Below, piece after piece: positions 8,698 to 17,779 of a stretch of 64,000 nucleotides of DNA. The number at the start of each line of letters is the position of its first letter. The first letter of the stretch is position 1. The notes beneath the pieces were generated by a model that had not been told where the DNA came from, made no database searches, and worked only from the letters and a program-made list of their open reading frames with translations. Source of the DNA: Limisphaera sp049537155 (GTDB lineage: Bacteria > Verrucomicrobiota > Verrucomicrobiia > Limisphaerales > Limisphaeraceae); contig NZ_JBMVQZ010000008.1 in the NCBI RefSeq assembly GCF_049537155.1, positions 123,497 through 187,496 on the forward strand, written 5' to 3'. The translations under genes and the position numbers were made by a program.

Positions 8698-10329
8698 ATG
8701 AGACAGGTTTACACGGGGGAATTCCGGCCGCTTTGGCCGCTGCTTTTTGCTGTGGTTTTCACGCTTGGCTCGGCGCTGTGGCGGGTGTGCACGTGGCCGC
8801 TGCTTCCGGTGGACGAAACCCGGTATCTCTCGGTGGTGTGGGAGATGTGGTTGCGCCATGACTGGTTGGTGCCCCATCTGAACGGCTCGGTTTACGTGGA
8901 CAAGCCACCGGTGCTGTTCTGGCTGATCCTCGCCGGGTGGAAGGTGTTTGGCGTAGTGGAATGGTGGCCGCGACTCATTCCGGCGCTGGCGGCGGTGGGT
9001 GCCCTGGCTCTGACCGCGCGCCTGGCCCGGGTATTGTGGCCGGCGGATCCGCGGGCGGGCGCCGCGGTCTGGATTCTGACGACCATGGTGTGGTGGTTCT
9101 TGTGGACCGGCCTGGTGATGTTCGATCTGCTTCTGACGGTCGCGGTTTTGCTGGGTTGGAACGCCCTGGTGGATCCGCCTTGCGGCCGGGGCCGTTGGCT
9201 GTGGTTCGCCCTGGCTGTCGGGGCCGGCGTTCTCATCAAGGGACCGGTGGTGTTGTTGTTTCTTCTGCCTCCGGCGTTGTTGGCGCCCTGGTGGCGTGGA
9301 GAGTCGGTCAGCGGCGCCTGGTACGGGCGGCTGGCACTCGCCACTGTCGGGGGATTGGCTTTGGTGCTTTTGTGGTTCATTCCGGCGGTGTGGCAGGCCG
9401 GATGGGATTACGGGCGGGGCATCGGCTTCCAACAAACCGCCTCGCGCGTGGTGAACAGCCATGCGCATCGCCGGCCTTTTTGGTGGTACCTGCCGCTGGT
9501 GCCGGCGGTGACCCTACCGTGGAGCATCTGGGCGTGGTCACATTCGCGCGCGGGTACGGACCGGCCGGCCGGGCTCAATCGGGGCGACAGGTTCCTGGCT
9601 GCCGCGGTCGGGCCGGCGTTTGCGACGTTGTGCCTGATCAGTGGCAAACAAGTTCACTATCTCCTGCCTCTGTTTCCTGCGCTGGCCTTGTGGTTGGCGC
9701 GTCGGAGCTGGTTGGCGCCCACGGCCTCGCGCCGTGGGTACGCCGCCTGGCTGGCTTTGGGCGCGCTGCCAATGGTGGCATGGGCCGGGGTGCGCTGGGT
9801 TCCGGTCCTGGCCCGGTTACGCTCCTGGAGCGACGGCGTGGCGGTGGTCTGGCTTCTGTTGCCGGTGCTGGTCCCGGCCTGGTTGTGGATGATCCGCAAC
9901 CGTTGGCGGACCCTGCCCGGTGTCGTGCCGTCGGCTTGGGTCGCTGGCTCCACGCTGTTCTCACTCGTGGCGGCTGCTACGCCCGCGCTGCAAAGTCATT
10001 ATGAGTTGGGCGCGCTGGCCCGGCAGGTGCACGAACTGGAAAAGGCACATCTTCCGGTTGCCTGGGTGGGACGATACGAGGGACAACTGAATTTTCTGGG
10101 GCGCCTCAGGCATCCCGTGGAGGAGATTTCACCCGGGGAGGCGCAAGGCTGGGCGCAGGCGCGTGACTCCGGCTGGTTGCTTGAACCAGTGAAGCACGGC
10201 AAGGCGCGGCCGGCCGTGGAGGGCGTGAGGTGGTATGCAGTTGGCGATGGAGGGATTGCGTTGTGGCCTGCCCGCCTGTGGCTTGCGCACCATGTCGCGG
10301 CCGTCACGGGCGGTAAAGGATCGCATTGA
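8698..10329 (+). CDS. ArnT/PMT-like integral membrane glycosyltransferase
   Basis: This is a probable polyprenyl-phosphate-sugar-dependent glycosyltransferase of the ArnT/dolichyl-mannosyltransferase superfamily, which transfers sugars to lipid or protein on the outer face of the inner membrane. The 543-residue product has a membrane helix at the N-terminus, then the loop acidic motif PVDETRYL with Asp39-Glu40. YVDKPPVLFWLIL at about residues 67-75 is the KPP motif typical of ArnT-like enzymes. Many hydrophobic helices follow, and then a soluble C-terminal domain. The start at 8698 precedes a basic/hydrophobic segment; upstream codons are unconserved. Its last 26 bases overlap the convergent ThuA-like gene. 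The substrate is unknown. Confidence 0.8.
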   Translation: MRQVYTGEFRPLWPLLFAVVFTLGSALWRVCTWPLLPVDETRYLSVVWEMWLRHDWLVPHLNGSVYVDKPPVLFWLILAGWKVFGVVEWWPRLIPALAAVGALALTARLARVLWPADPRAGAAVWILTTMVWWFLWTGLVMFDLLLTVAVLLGWNALVDPPCGRGRWLWFALAVGAGVLIKGPVVLLFLLPPALLAPWWRGESVSGAWYGRLALATVGGLALVLLWFIPAVWQAGWDYGRGIGFQQTASRVVNSHAHRRPFWWYLPLVPAVTLPWSIWAWSHSRAGTDRPAGLNRGDRFLAAAVGPAFATLCLISGKQVHYLLPLFPALALWLARRSWLAPTASRRGYAAWLALGALPMVAWAGVRWVPVLARLRSWSDGVAVVWLLLPVLVPAWLWMIRNRWRTLPGVVPSAWVAGSTLFSLVAAATPALQSHYELGALARQVHELEKAHLPVAWVGRYEGQLNFLGRLRHPVEEISPGEAQGWAQARDSGWLLEPVKHGKARPAVEGVRWYAVGDGGIALWPARLWLAHHVAAVTGGKGSH

Positions 10330-11062
10330 GGATGAGCCGCGTGTAGGCGGGTTGCTGAAAATCCCGGATGCTGTGGCCGGGTTGGAAGTAGACGATCCAT
10401 CCCTGGCCGGCCCGGCGGATCCAACCTGCCCGGTCCTGCATCCACACCCGTCCGGTTTCCGGGTCCTGATACCGCAGCCCCAGAAGCAGCGTGCGCGAGC
10501 CGGCGAACGTGTGGTTCAGGTAGGCTTCGCTTCCCTCGAGGACCATGCCGGGCAGGTTCTCCTCGGATCCGGCATTTTCGCGCCGGTAGGGTACGCGGGT
10601 GGGCCACTGCACCTTGTTCGTGGTGATGAAATGGTCCGGCGCGAGGTTGACGATCTGGATCGTGGCCGGCTCGATCCATTTGTAGCCGCCCTGGTTGACG
10701 TCTCCTTGCGGAAGTTCGATCCCCAGGAAGGGGAACCAGTCCGGGTTCTTTCGTTTGGCCGAGCTGATCGAATGGTGCAGGACCACCAGCCGGCCACCGG
10801 CCCGGGTGTAGCGGATGAACGCCTGCTCGGCGTTGGTGTCGAGACCGCGGTGAATGTAGACAACCACGGCCCGGTGGCTGGAGAGGTCGGCAGGAAGCCG
10901 GTTTTGGGGGACGAGCCGGGCCTCGAGGTTTTCAAGCGTCCGACACTGATCGGCCAGGTACTCCATGGCAAGGAACTCGTCGGCCACGATCAACACCCGG
11001 TCGGCGGCCACTGCGACCTCGATCCATGCGATCATTCCCAGGCATGCCAGGAGCCGGCCCAT
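10304..11062 (-). CDS. Exported ThuA-like (trehalose utilisation-type) protein
   Basis: ThuA-like proteins have a class I glutamine-amidotransferase-type fold and are linked to carbohydrate metabolism; their activities are mostly unproven. The 252-residue product starts with a signal peptide (MGRLLACLGMIAWIEVAVAA). It then shows a Rossmann-like core: VLIVADEF, VVVYIHRGLDTNAEQAFIRY, and GGRLVVLHHSISSA. The family C-terminal pattern is GWIVYFQPGHSIRDFQQPAY followed by RLILNAIL. The ATG at 11062 was chosen because the signal peptide begins there. The gene is convergent with the glycosyltransferase and overlaps it by 26 bases. The enzyme role is inferred from fold only. Confidence 0.7.
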   Translation of the reverse strand: MGRLLACLGMIAWIEVAVAADRVLIVADEFLAMEYLADQCRTLENLEARLVPQNRLPADLSSHRAVVVYIHRGLDTNAEQAFIRYTRAGGRLVVLHHSISSAKRKNPDWFPFLGIELPQGDVNQGGYKWIEPATIQIVNLAPDHFITTNKVQWPTRVPYRRENAGSEENLPGMVLEGSEAYLNHTFAGSRTLLLGLRYQDPETGRVWMQDRAGWIRRAGQGWIVYFQPGHSIRDFQQPAYTRLILNAILYRP

Positions 11063-11942
11063 GTGGGAAGAATGCCGGAACTTTTCTGTCCGGCAAGTGC
11101 AGGATTCCGGGCCCACGGGCGTGAGGCATCAGATTCCCGACACCGGTCTCAAAAGAGTTGGCGGGTTGCAGCCCGGGGTCGGGATGTTCGCGGTAACTGG
11201 CGGGAAACGGAATCGGGCCGGCCGAGATGAAAGGCTATGCGGGCGGGAAGGCATTCCCGCGAACCGGACGCGGCCGGGCAGGTTGCGCGGGTTTCCGGAG
11301 ACATGAGGGTCATGTCGGTGGCGAACGATCCGCGGGCTTTTGCGCGGAGACTTCGTGTGAGCCGGCACGGGCGGGGAAGCGAGGGCAACGATGACCCTGT
11401 CCGCGTAGGGTGGTCCGATCAGCCGGGTGCGGCAGGAGGCCGGCTGTTTCGCACATCATCGTGCGGCCGACTGTGAAAAGCAGGTGTGCGCATGCGAGCC
11501 GGGCAGCCGTGTGGACGGGCGCCCGGGAAACGGTGGAGCGGGGCGACGCTGCGGGCCGGAGCGCTTGATGTACGCAAGCGGCTGAAGAGACGCCCAAAGG
11601 GTGGCACACTAGGGAATTCCGGCTCTTGCCAATCGGAGCGGTACATGCGGTTGTCGGTCCGTCCTTGGGAAAAGGTCGGCTGTCACCTGATCCGGGTCCG
11701 ATGTAGCCAAGAGAGAAAGACCGAGCCTCGCGGCGACAAGGCGCGGGGCTGGTTGAAACTGCCTGTGCCGTCCCTCCCGGCGGAGTTCGCGTGCAATTGT
11801 CCGGCAGGGGTCACAGCCGGGTTGTGATCGTGCGAGCATGCACTTGTCTCGGTCAAAGTTTGGAGTTCTTGCCGCGATCCGGTCTGCCCGATGGGATCCG
11901 GGCTTGAACGGCGGGGACTGCGGCCTACACTGCGCGGCTCTC
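11063..11942. other. Long region without recognisable genes
   Basis: These 880 bases lie between the divergent ThuA-like gene and the helicase. All open frames are short or have the composition of shadow frames (Arg/Pro/Ala/Gly-rich, no domains). No tRNA arms, tandem repeats or clear terminator were found. Promoters for both flanking genes should be here, but no pair of boxes stands out. Confidence 0.5.
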
Positions 11943-13994
11943 ATGGTGGATTTGAGCAGTTTGAATCCTCAGCAGCGGGAGGCGGTGGAGACCACGGAGG
12001 GGCCCGTCCTGGTCCTGGCGGGGGCCGGGACCGGCAAGACGCGGGTGATCACGTATCGCATCGCGCATCTGATGGGCCGGGGTGTGCCGGGGGATCGAAT
12101 CCTGGCGGTGACCTTCACGAACAAGGCGGCGCGTGAGATGCTCGAGCGCGTGCAGGACCTGCTGGGGCGGCGCCGCGCCGGCGGGCGTGAAACGCCCCGG
12201 CCGCTGATCTGCACGTTTCACAGTTTCGGCGTGCGGTTGCTCCGGCGCCACATCGAGCGGCTGGGTTACAAGCGGAATTTCGTCATCTACTCCGAATCGG
12301 ACCAGCTGTCGCTGGTGCGGCGCATTCTGACCCGGTTTGCCGGCGGGGCGCCGAAGGTGGATCCGATGAGCGTGCTGGCATGGTTGAGCCGGTGGCGCAA
12401 CGGGGACGCGGGCGTGCCGGGCCGGCTGGACGAAGGGAGCCGTGTGCTGGCCGAGCGTGTGCGATCGGCCTATGAACAGGGTTTGAAGGCGTGCAACGCG
12501 GTGGATTTTGACGATCTGCTGTTGTTGCCGTTGCGGCTGTTCCGGGAGCATCCGGAGGTGCTGGGGGAGTGCCAGCAGCAGTACCGGTACGTGCTGGTGG
12601 ACGAGTACCAGGACACGAACGCGGTGCAACTGGATTTGTTGCGGCTGTTGGTGGCGCGGCACCGGAACCTCTGCGTGGTGGGGGACGATGACCAGAGCAT
12701 CTACACTTGGCGCGGTGCGGATCTGGGCAACGTCCTGAACCTGGAGCAGTGGTTTCCAGAGCTGAAGGTCATCCGCCTGGAGCAGAACTATCGCTCGACG
12801 AACATCATCCTGCAGGCGGCCAACGCGTTGATCCGCCAGAACGCGCGGCGGCGGCCCAAGCAGTTGTGGTCGCGCAAAGGTCAGGGCAGCCGGATTGTGC
12901 TGCGGGTGTATGCCGATGAGACGGAGGAGGCCGAGGGCGTGGTGGAGGCGATCGAGCGGAGGCGGTTGTTGGGTCGGGTGCCGTGGTCGGCGCAGGCGGT
13001 GTTGTTTCGGACCAATGGTCAGGCGCGGCCGTTGGAGACGGCGTTGCGGCGGGCGGGTGTGCGGTATCGGCTGGTGGGCGGGCAGAGTTTTTTCGATCGC
13101 CGGGAGATCCGGGACGCGGTGGCGTGGTTGAAGGCGTTGGTCAATCCGCACGACGACGTCAGTCTGCTGCGGATTGCGAACGTGCCGCCGCGCGGGTTGG
13201 GGGAGGAAACGATGGAGCGGGTGGTGGCGCTGAGCGTGCGGCGGCAGGTGTCGGTGTACAACGCGCTTCGTGAGGCGATGGCCGACTCCGGGTTTCCCTC
13301 GCGGACGCGGCAGGCGATGCGGGGGTTGGTGGAGGAGATCGAGTCGGTGCGCCAGGGGTGGGGCACCCCGGCAGAGGGCACGGTCGCGGCGGGAGAGGTG
13401 GATGCCTGGACGGGGTTTTTCGAGCGGATGGGGTATTTCGATTGGTTGCGTCGGTCGGAGAAGGATGCCGAGGCGGGGGAGAACCGCGTGCGGAATGTCC
13501 GCGATTTTCTGGCGGACCTTGCCGGTCGGGGCGGGGCCGAAGGGACGAAAGAACGCCCGCCGCTGGAACGGTTGCAGGCGGCGCTGGAGGAGGTGACGCT
13601 GGACGCGGAGAGGTTCGAGGAGGACCCGCAACCGGCCGGGGACGCCGTGACGCTGATCACGATGCACAGTTGCAAGGGACTGGAGTTTCCGCATGTGTAC
13701 ATCGTGGGTCTGGAGGAGGGTTTGCTGCCGCACGGACGGTCGGTGTCGGAAGGCGCGCTCGAAGAGGAGCGGCGCCTGTTTTACGTGGCCATCACGCGGG
13801 CGATGGAGACGTTGGAGCTGAGTCATTGCCGGGCGCGTCGCAAGTACGGGGAGATGATCCCCTGTCATCCGTCGCGGTTTTTGAAGGAGCTGCCGGAGGA
13901 ACTGCTGGAGAAGGTGGAGGGCGGGGAGGCGGGGTCGGTGTCCGGCAGGTCGGCGTGCGACTGGTTTGCGCGGATGCGGGAGGCGGTGGGTTGA
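11943..13994 (+). CDS. UvrD/Rep-family ATP-dependent DNA helicase
   Basis: This is a superfamily 1A 3'-5' DNA helicase acting in repair or replication restart. The 683-residue product shows all the motifs: Walker A AGAGTGKT at residues 26-33, Ia FTNKAAREML, II VLVDEYQDTNAVQ, III VVGDDDQSIYTWRGA, IV EQNYRST, V TMHSCKGLEFPHVYIVGLEE, and VI RRLFYVAITRAME. The start ATG at 11943 (MVDLSSLNPQQREAV) gives the classical Q-motif; the frame is open 35 codons upstream without conservation. Length is between Rep and PcrA, and the C-terminal tail is short. It could be rep, uvrD or pcrA by function, so no symbol is given. Confidence 0.92.
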   Translation: MVDLSSLNPQQREAVETTEGPVLVLAGAGTGKTRVITYRIAHLMGRGVPGDRILAVTFTNKAAREMLERVQDLLGRRRAGGRETPRPLICTFHSFGVRLLRRHIERLGYKRNFVIYSESDQLSLVRRILTRFAGGAPKVDPMSVLAWLSRWRNGDAGVPGRLDEGSRVLAERVRSAYEQGLKACNAVDFDDLLLLPLRLFREHPEVLGECQQQYRYVLVDEYQDTNAVQLDLLRLLVARHRNLCVVGDDDQSIYTWRGADLGNVLNLEQWFPELKVIRLEQNYRSTNIILQAANALIRQNARRRPKQLWSRKGQGSRIVLRVYADETEEAEGVVEAIERRRLLGRVPWSAQAVLFRTNGQARPLETALRRAGVRYRLVGGQSFFDRREIRDAVAWLKALVNPHDDVSLLRIANVPPRGLGEETMERVVALSVRRQVSVYNALREAMADSGFPSRTRQAMRGLVEEIESVRQGWGTPAEGTVAAGEVDAWTGFFERMGYFDWLRRSEKDAEAGENRVRNVRDFLADLAGRGGAEGTKERPPLERLQAALEEVTLDAERFEEDPQPAGDAVTLITMHSCKGLEFPHVYIVGLEEGLLPHGRSVSEGALEEERRLFYVAITRAMETLELSHCRARRKYGEMIPCHPSRFLKELPEELLEKVEGGEAGSVSGRSACDWFARMREAVG

Positions 13995-14024
13995 CAGAGG
14001 AGGCTGGACGGAAGGCGCAAGGAT

Positions 14025-14582
14025 TCAGCGCGGCGGGCCGGCCGCGTGGGGATCCAGGCCGCGGAGGTGGGCGAGGGCCTCGAGGATGGCGGGTCGGAGG
14101 ATTTCGAGGCATTCGGTCACGGCGGAGGGTTTGCCCGGGAGGTTGACGATGAGGCAACGGCCACGGGTTCCGGCGGTGGCCCGGGAGAGTATGGCGGTGG
14201 GGACGCGGGCGAAGCTGTGCATGCGCATGGCCTCGCCGAAGCCGGGCAGTTCTTTTTCCAGCACGGCCCGGGTGGCCTCGGGTGTGACGTCGCGCGGGGT
14301 GATGCCGGTTCCGCCGGTGGTGCAGATGAGGTCGCAACCCTCGAGGTCGGCCCATGCGACGAGCTGCTGGCGGATGCGATCGGGGTCGTCCGGGACGACG
14401 GCGGCGAGGAACGAGCAGGGCAAACCGAGCGAGCGGCTCACGATCCGTTCGATTTCCGGGCCGCTGCGGTCCTCGTACAGGCCGGCGCTGGCGCGGTCGC
14501 TGACGGTCAGCCTGCCCACGCGGGTGGGTCGGGACAGAAGGAGGTCGCGTGGGTCGGGCCGTTGGGAGTGTGGAAGGTTCAT
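14025..14582 (-). CDS. mogA: Molybdopterin adenylyltransferase-like protein (MogA/MoaB family)
   Basis: The family adenylylates molybdopterin before molybdenum insertion. The 185-residue product has VGRLTVSDRASAGLYEDRSG at the start of the domain, the nucleotide-binding motif ICTTGGTGITPRDVTPEATR, and the late motif IVNLPGKPSAVTECLEIL. It begins with ATG at 14582, and the moaC stop codon is inside the same ATGA overlap, so translation is probably coupled. Bacterial MogA and MoaB are close; moeA and moaC next to it fix the pathway but not the exact subfamily. Confidence 0.88.
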   Translation of the reverse strand: MNLPHSQRPDPRDLLLSRPTRVGRLTVSDRASAGLYEDRSGPEIERIVSRSLGLPCSFLAAVVPDDPDRIRQQLVAWADLEGCDLICTTGGTGITPRDVTPEATRAVLEKELPGFGEAMRMHSFARVPTAILSRATAGTRGRCLIVNLPGKPSAVTECLEILRPAILEALAHLRGLDPHAAGPPR

Positions 14583-15064
14583 GCCTTGGTTTTTTCGAGG
14601 AGCCGGATTTGTTCGATGCGCATGGTTTTGTCCACGGCCTTGCACATGTCATAAAGGGTGAGGGCGGCCAGGCTCACGCCCGTGAGAGCCTCCATTTCCA
14701 CGCCGGTGGGTCCGGTGGTTTCGGCGGTGCAAGTGATTTCGATGCGGTCGCGCCGGACGCGGAAATCCACCGCCACGTGTGTGAGGGCCAGGGGATGACA
14801 GAGAGGGATGAGCTCCGCGGTGCGTTTGGCGGCCTGGATGCCGGCGATTTGTGCGACGGTGAGGACGTCGCCCTTGGGCAGGGCTTTGCGGCGGAGCGCG
14901 CGTATGGTGGCCGGCTGGCAGATCAACGCGCCGGCCGCCACGGCGCGGCGGCGTTGCGGGGGTTTGTCGGACACGTTGACCATGCGCGCCGCGCCGGATT
15001 CGTCCACATGGGAGAGTCGGGGTGCGGCGTCGCTTCGTTTGGTTTTTGGGGAACGGGACTTCAT
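14579..15064 (-). CDS. moaC: Cyclic pyranopterin monophosphate synthase
   Basis: MoaC rearranges 3',8-cyclo-7,8-dihydro-GTP, the product of MoaA, to cyclic pyranopterin monophosphate. The 161-residue product has LSHVDESGAARMVNVSDKP, then LPKGDVLTVAQIAGIQAAKR, the active-site segment ELIPLCHPLALTHV, and the terminal VSLAALTLYDMCKAVDK with the catalytic Asp/Lys. All are standard MoaC features. The start at 15064 overlaps the moeA stop by ATGA; the frame is open further upstream inside moeA, but the moeA overlap and similarity favour 15064. No moaA, moaD or moaE is present in this window. Confidence 0.96.
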   Translation of the reverse strand: MKSRSPKTKRSDAAPRLSHVDESGAARMVNVSDKPPQRRRAVAAGALICQPATIRALRRKALPKGDVLTVAQIAGIQAAKRTAELIPLCHPLALTHVAVDFRVRRDRIEITCTAETTGPTGVEMEALTGVSLAALTLYDMCKAVDKTMRIEQIRLLEKTKA

Positions 15065-16320
15065 GGTTCCAGATGGAGCGGCAGGAAGGAGACCGGCGAG
15101 CCGGCGGCGGATGCGGCGGGTCGGGCGGGCAGTCTGAGGAGGGCGTTGGCGGTGGCCAGCGGGGTGAGATCGCCGGAGCTTTGCCAGCGGAGGGGCTGCA
15201 CTTCCGCGCGGCCTTCGGCGTCGAATGTCCAGCGGGCGGGCCAAAAAGTCGGGTAACGGCCGGGTTCGGTGTGAAGCCCGTGTGCCAGGCGACCTGTGAA
15301 CCAGGCGGGCGTGCTGTGCGGGGCGCCGTCCCAGGCGCGCAGGGCGGAGTTGACGTACAGGTGCAGGCAGACGAAATGGGCGAGCGGGTTTCCGGGCAGG
15401 CCAAAGGCGAGCGAAGATCCGCGCCTGGCCACGATGAGGGGGCGGCCGGGTCGGGCGCGGACCCTGCTGATGACGATTTCATATCCGCACTCTTCGAGGA
15501 TCCGGCGGGTGAAATCGTGCGGGCCCACACTGGCACCGCCGGAGACCAGGAGCAGATCGACGGCGACGGTTCCTGTGCCGAGGGGCTGGAGTAACTCGCG
15601 CATGGCAGTCTCGTCCTCGGGGAGCCGCCACTGGGCGGGTGGAATCCCACGGGCTTCGAGGAAGGTGCGGACGAGCAGGGAGTTGGAATCCCGAATCTGG
15701 CCGGGGCCGGGCGACTGTTCCGGCGGCACCAGCTCGTTGCCGGTGACGAGGTGCCAGACGACCGGCCGCCGGGTCACGCGGGGGCGGGCATGGCCCAGGC
15801 TGGCCAGCAGGGCGAGGGTGCCCGGCTGCAGAAGGGTTCCCTCGGGGACCAGCACGTCCCCGGCCCGTGCGTCGTCCCCACGGTGCCGGATGTGGTCGTC
15901 CCGGGGCCGCTCCAGGAGTTCGATGGTGTCGCCCTCTTCGCGCACAAGTTCGCGGGGGACGACCTGTAGTCCGGTGTCGGGCAGGGCTGCGCCGGTGGCG
16001 ATGGCCACGGCCTGGCCGGGTTGGAGGGGGCGCGGCCGCCAATCGCCGGCCCGGAGGCGGTCCACCACGGTGAACCGTGTGGCCGGGTCGTTGTGCCGGA
16101 TGGCGTAGCCGTCCATTGCCGACCGGTCGAATGGTGGCAGGTCTTCGGTTGCGCGCACGGTTTCGCGGAGCCGCCGGCCGAGGGCTTGGGACAGGGGGAC
16201 GTGTTCGGCGTCCAAGGGCGGGCAGAGCGCGGCGATCTGCCGGCAGGCAGCCTCGGCCTCCCACTCCGATGTGGTTGGGGCATCTTTCTGCATGATGTTC
16301 GAGAAGAGGTCGTGCGCCAT
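15061..16320 (-). CDS. moeA: Molybdopterin molybdenumtransferase
   Basis: MoeA inserts molybdate into adenylylated molybdopterin. The 419-residue product has the N-terminal signature LPPFDRSAMDGYAIRHND, the domain II substrate loop, the MogA-like domain with LLLVSGGASVGPHDFTRRIL, the motif RPGRPLIVARRGSSLAFGLPG, and a C-terminal beta domain. Length is normal. It is first in the moeA-moaC-mogA unit on the minus strand, whose junctions both overlap by four bases. The 200 bases upstream should hold the promoter, but no clear boxes were found. Confidence 0.96.
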   Translation of the reverse strand: MAHDLFSNIMQKDAPTTSEWEAEAACRQIAALCPPLDAEHVPLSQALGRRLRETVRATEDLPPFDRSAMDGYAIRHNDPATRFTVVDRLRAGDWRPRPLQPGQAVAIATGAALPDTGLQVVPRELVREEGDTIELLERPRDDHIRHRGDDARAGDVLVPEGTLLQPGTLALLASLGHARPRVTRRPVVWHLVTGNELVPPEQSPGPGQIRDSNSLLVRTFLEARGIPPAQWRLPEDETAMRELLQPLGTGTVAVDLLLVSGGASVGPHDFTRRILEECGYEIVISRVRARPGRPLIVARRGSSLAFGLPGNPLAHFVCLHLYVNSALRAWDGAPHSTPAWFTGRLAHGLHTEPGRYPTFWPARWTFDAEGRAEVQPLRWQSSGDLTPLATANALLRLPARPAASAAGSPVSFLPLHLEP

Positions 16321-16522
16321 TGGGCCTGCGGTTGCGGTGTGTCTCCGAACCGCGCGGCGTTGTGACGGTAAGGTTGTGCCGGCCGGGGGGCAAGCGAAGA
16401 GGCCGCCCGGGCCCGGCCTCGTGGGTGTGTGACGGCAGCCCGGAAGCGGCGCGAGGTCACCGAAGCGGGTCGGAGCGTGTGAGGGTGGGAAGGTATGCGG
16501 GTCCGGCCCGGGGTGGGGCGGG

Positions 16523-16993
16523 TCAGACGTCGTACTTTTTGAAGAAACGCCGGCGGGACTCGCTTTCGGCCTGTTGGGCGGTATCGGGCTGTGACGTTGC
16601 CCGGGCGGCTTCGGAGGGGGAGGGTGTGCCTGGCGGCGGGGATCCGGTTTCGCCCGGGGCGGAAGGGGCCGGGCGGGCCTGTGCGTCGCGGGCGGTTTCC
16701 ACGGCCTCGACGAAGGCGAGCCGGAGGTTCATGAGGGTGTCGCGCAGCAGCCGGCTTTCTTCCGGGGTGAGGTTGCCCCGGGTTTTGAGTTCGAGGACCG
16801 ACAACTGGTCGATGAAGATGCGGGCGGCGTCGAGGTCGCGGGTGGTTTCGCCCGTGGCGGGGTTCGGGATGCGGCCCAACATCACGTTTGCCAGGTCGGC
16901 CAGCTGCAGGATGAGACGAGCGAACAGGACGGATTGTTCGCCGGAGGTGAACTCCCCGGCCGCCTGATGGGCGGTGCGGTTTTCCTGCGTCAT
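16523..16993 (-). CDS. DUF1844-type protein
   Basis: The 156-residue hydrophilic product has a helical N-terminal domain (LFARLILQLADLANVMLGRIP, then DLDAARIFIDQLSVLELKTR and LTPEESRLLRDTLMNLRLAF) that matches the DUF1844 pattern. A low-complexity Pro/Ala/Ser/Gly-rich tail follows, ending in a basic KKYDV-like motif. Function is unknown. The ATG at 16993 overlaps the stop of the LON-domain gene as ATGA, so the two are almost certainly co-translated. The frame is open upstream inside that gene but without similarity. Confidence 0.75.
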   Translation of the reverse strand: MTQENRTAHQAAGEFTSGEQSVLFARLILQLADLANVMLGRIPNPATGETTRDLDAARIFIDQLSVLELKTRGNLTPEESRLLRDTLMNLRLAFVEAVETARDAQARPAPSAPGETGSPPPGTPSPSEAARATSQPDTAQQAESESRRRFFKKYDV

Positions 16994-17676
16994 ATGCAGC
17001 CTCCCAACGGATCGCCATGCCGGGCCAGCTCCTCTTGCAGGTAAGCGATCAGGCGCTCGAGCCGATCGGCGGTGCCGACGCACTCGAGCAATTGCTGGCG
17101 CATTTCGGCCGGGCCGACGAGCATGGCGCTGACGAGGTCTGCCACAATGTCCGGATCTTTCAAGTCCAGTGTGTCGCGGAGAATGGCGGCCATGGCGTCG
17201 GGGCAGGGGACCCATGCGGGGGCATCGTCGGTCTGGGCCAGTGTGGCGGGTGGTGGAAAGGGGAGTCCGAGTTCGAGGTGGCGTTCGACGAGTTGGCGGA
17301 GTTGTTGGAGGAGGAGGCGGGATTCTTCGGGCGAGGCGGTTTGGCTGGGCAGGGGTACGATGCGCTGGAGGCGGTAGGGTTTGTAACGGAGCGTGTCGCC
17401 GAGGGCAACGCGCGCGAGTCCCTGAAGGACCAGGTGGGCGGTGCCGTCGCGGTGTTGGACGGCCATGCGGACCAGTCCGAGCCCTGCGATGTTGTGGGGG
17501 ACCTCGCGTGCGCAGGTGGGCTTTTGCATGGCCACCACGAGCAACCGGTGGGACTCCAGTACGTCCACGAGCATCTGACGGTAGCGCGGTTCGAAGACGT
17601 AAACGGGCAGCAGCGACTGGGGGAACAGGGTCGCCGCGGGCAGGGTCATTACCGGTGCTTCGCAGGGCACGATCAC
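16990..17676 (-). CDS. Stand-alone LON substrate-binding-domain protein
   Basis: The 228-residue product resembles the N-terminal substrate-binding domain of Lon protease: LFPQSLLPVYVFEPRYRQML, then MQKPTCAREVPHNIAGLGLV and LVLQGLARVALGD, followed by a helical bundle. There is no ATPase or protease domain, so it cannot be a protease itself. Such proteins may bind unfolded or partner proteins; the real role is unknown. The start is taken as GTG at 17676; an ATG at 17649 would begin just before the conserved LPAATLFP. It is coupled to the downstream DUF1844 gene. Confidence 0.8.
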   Translation of the reverse strand: MIVPCEAPVMTLPAATLFPQSLLPVYVFEPRYRQMLVDVLESHRLLVVAMQKPTCAREVPHNIAGLGLVRMAVQHRDGTAHLVLQGLARVALGDTLRYKPYRLQRIVPLPSQTASPEESRLLLQQLRQLVERHLELGLPFPPPATLAQTDDAPAWVPCPDAMAAILRDTLDLKDPDIVADLVSAMLVGPAEMRQQLLECVGTADRLERLIAYLQEELARHGDPLGGCI

Positions 17677-17779
17677 CGGGTCAATTTAGAGGGGGATCCG
17701 CCTGGTGCAAGGGGTCGGGGGGCCGCGGCGGACGGTTCGCCATTGTCAACCGGTCGGCGTTGCGAAAGAGTGACGGGCG

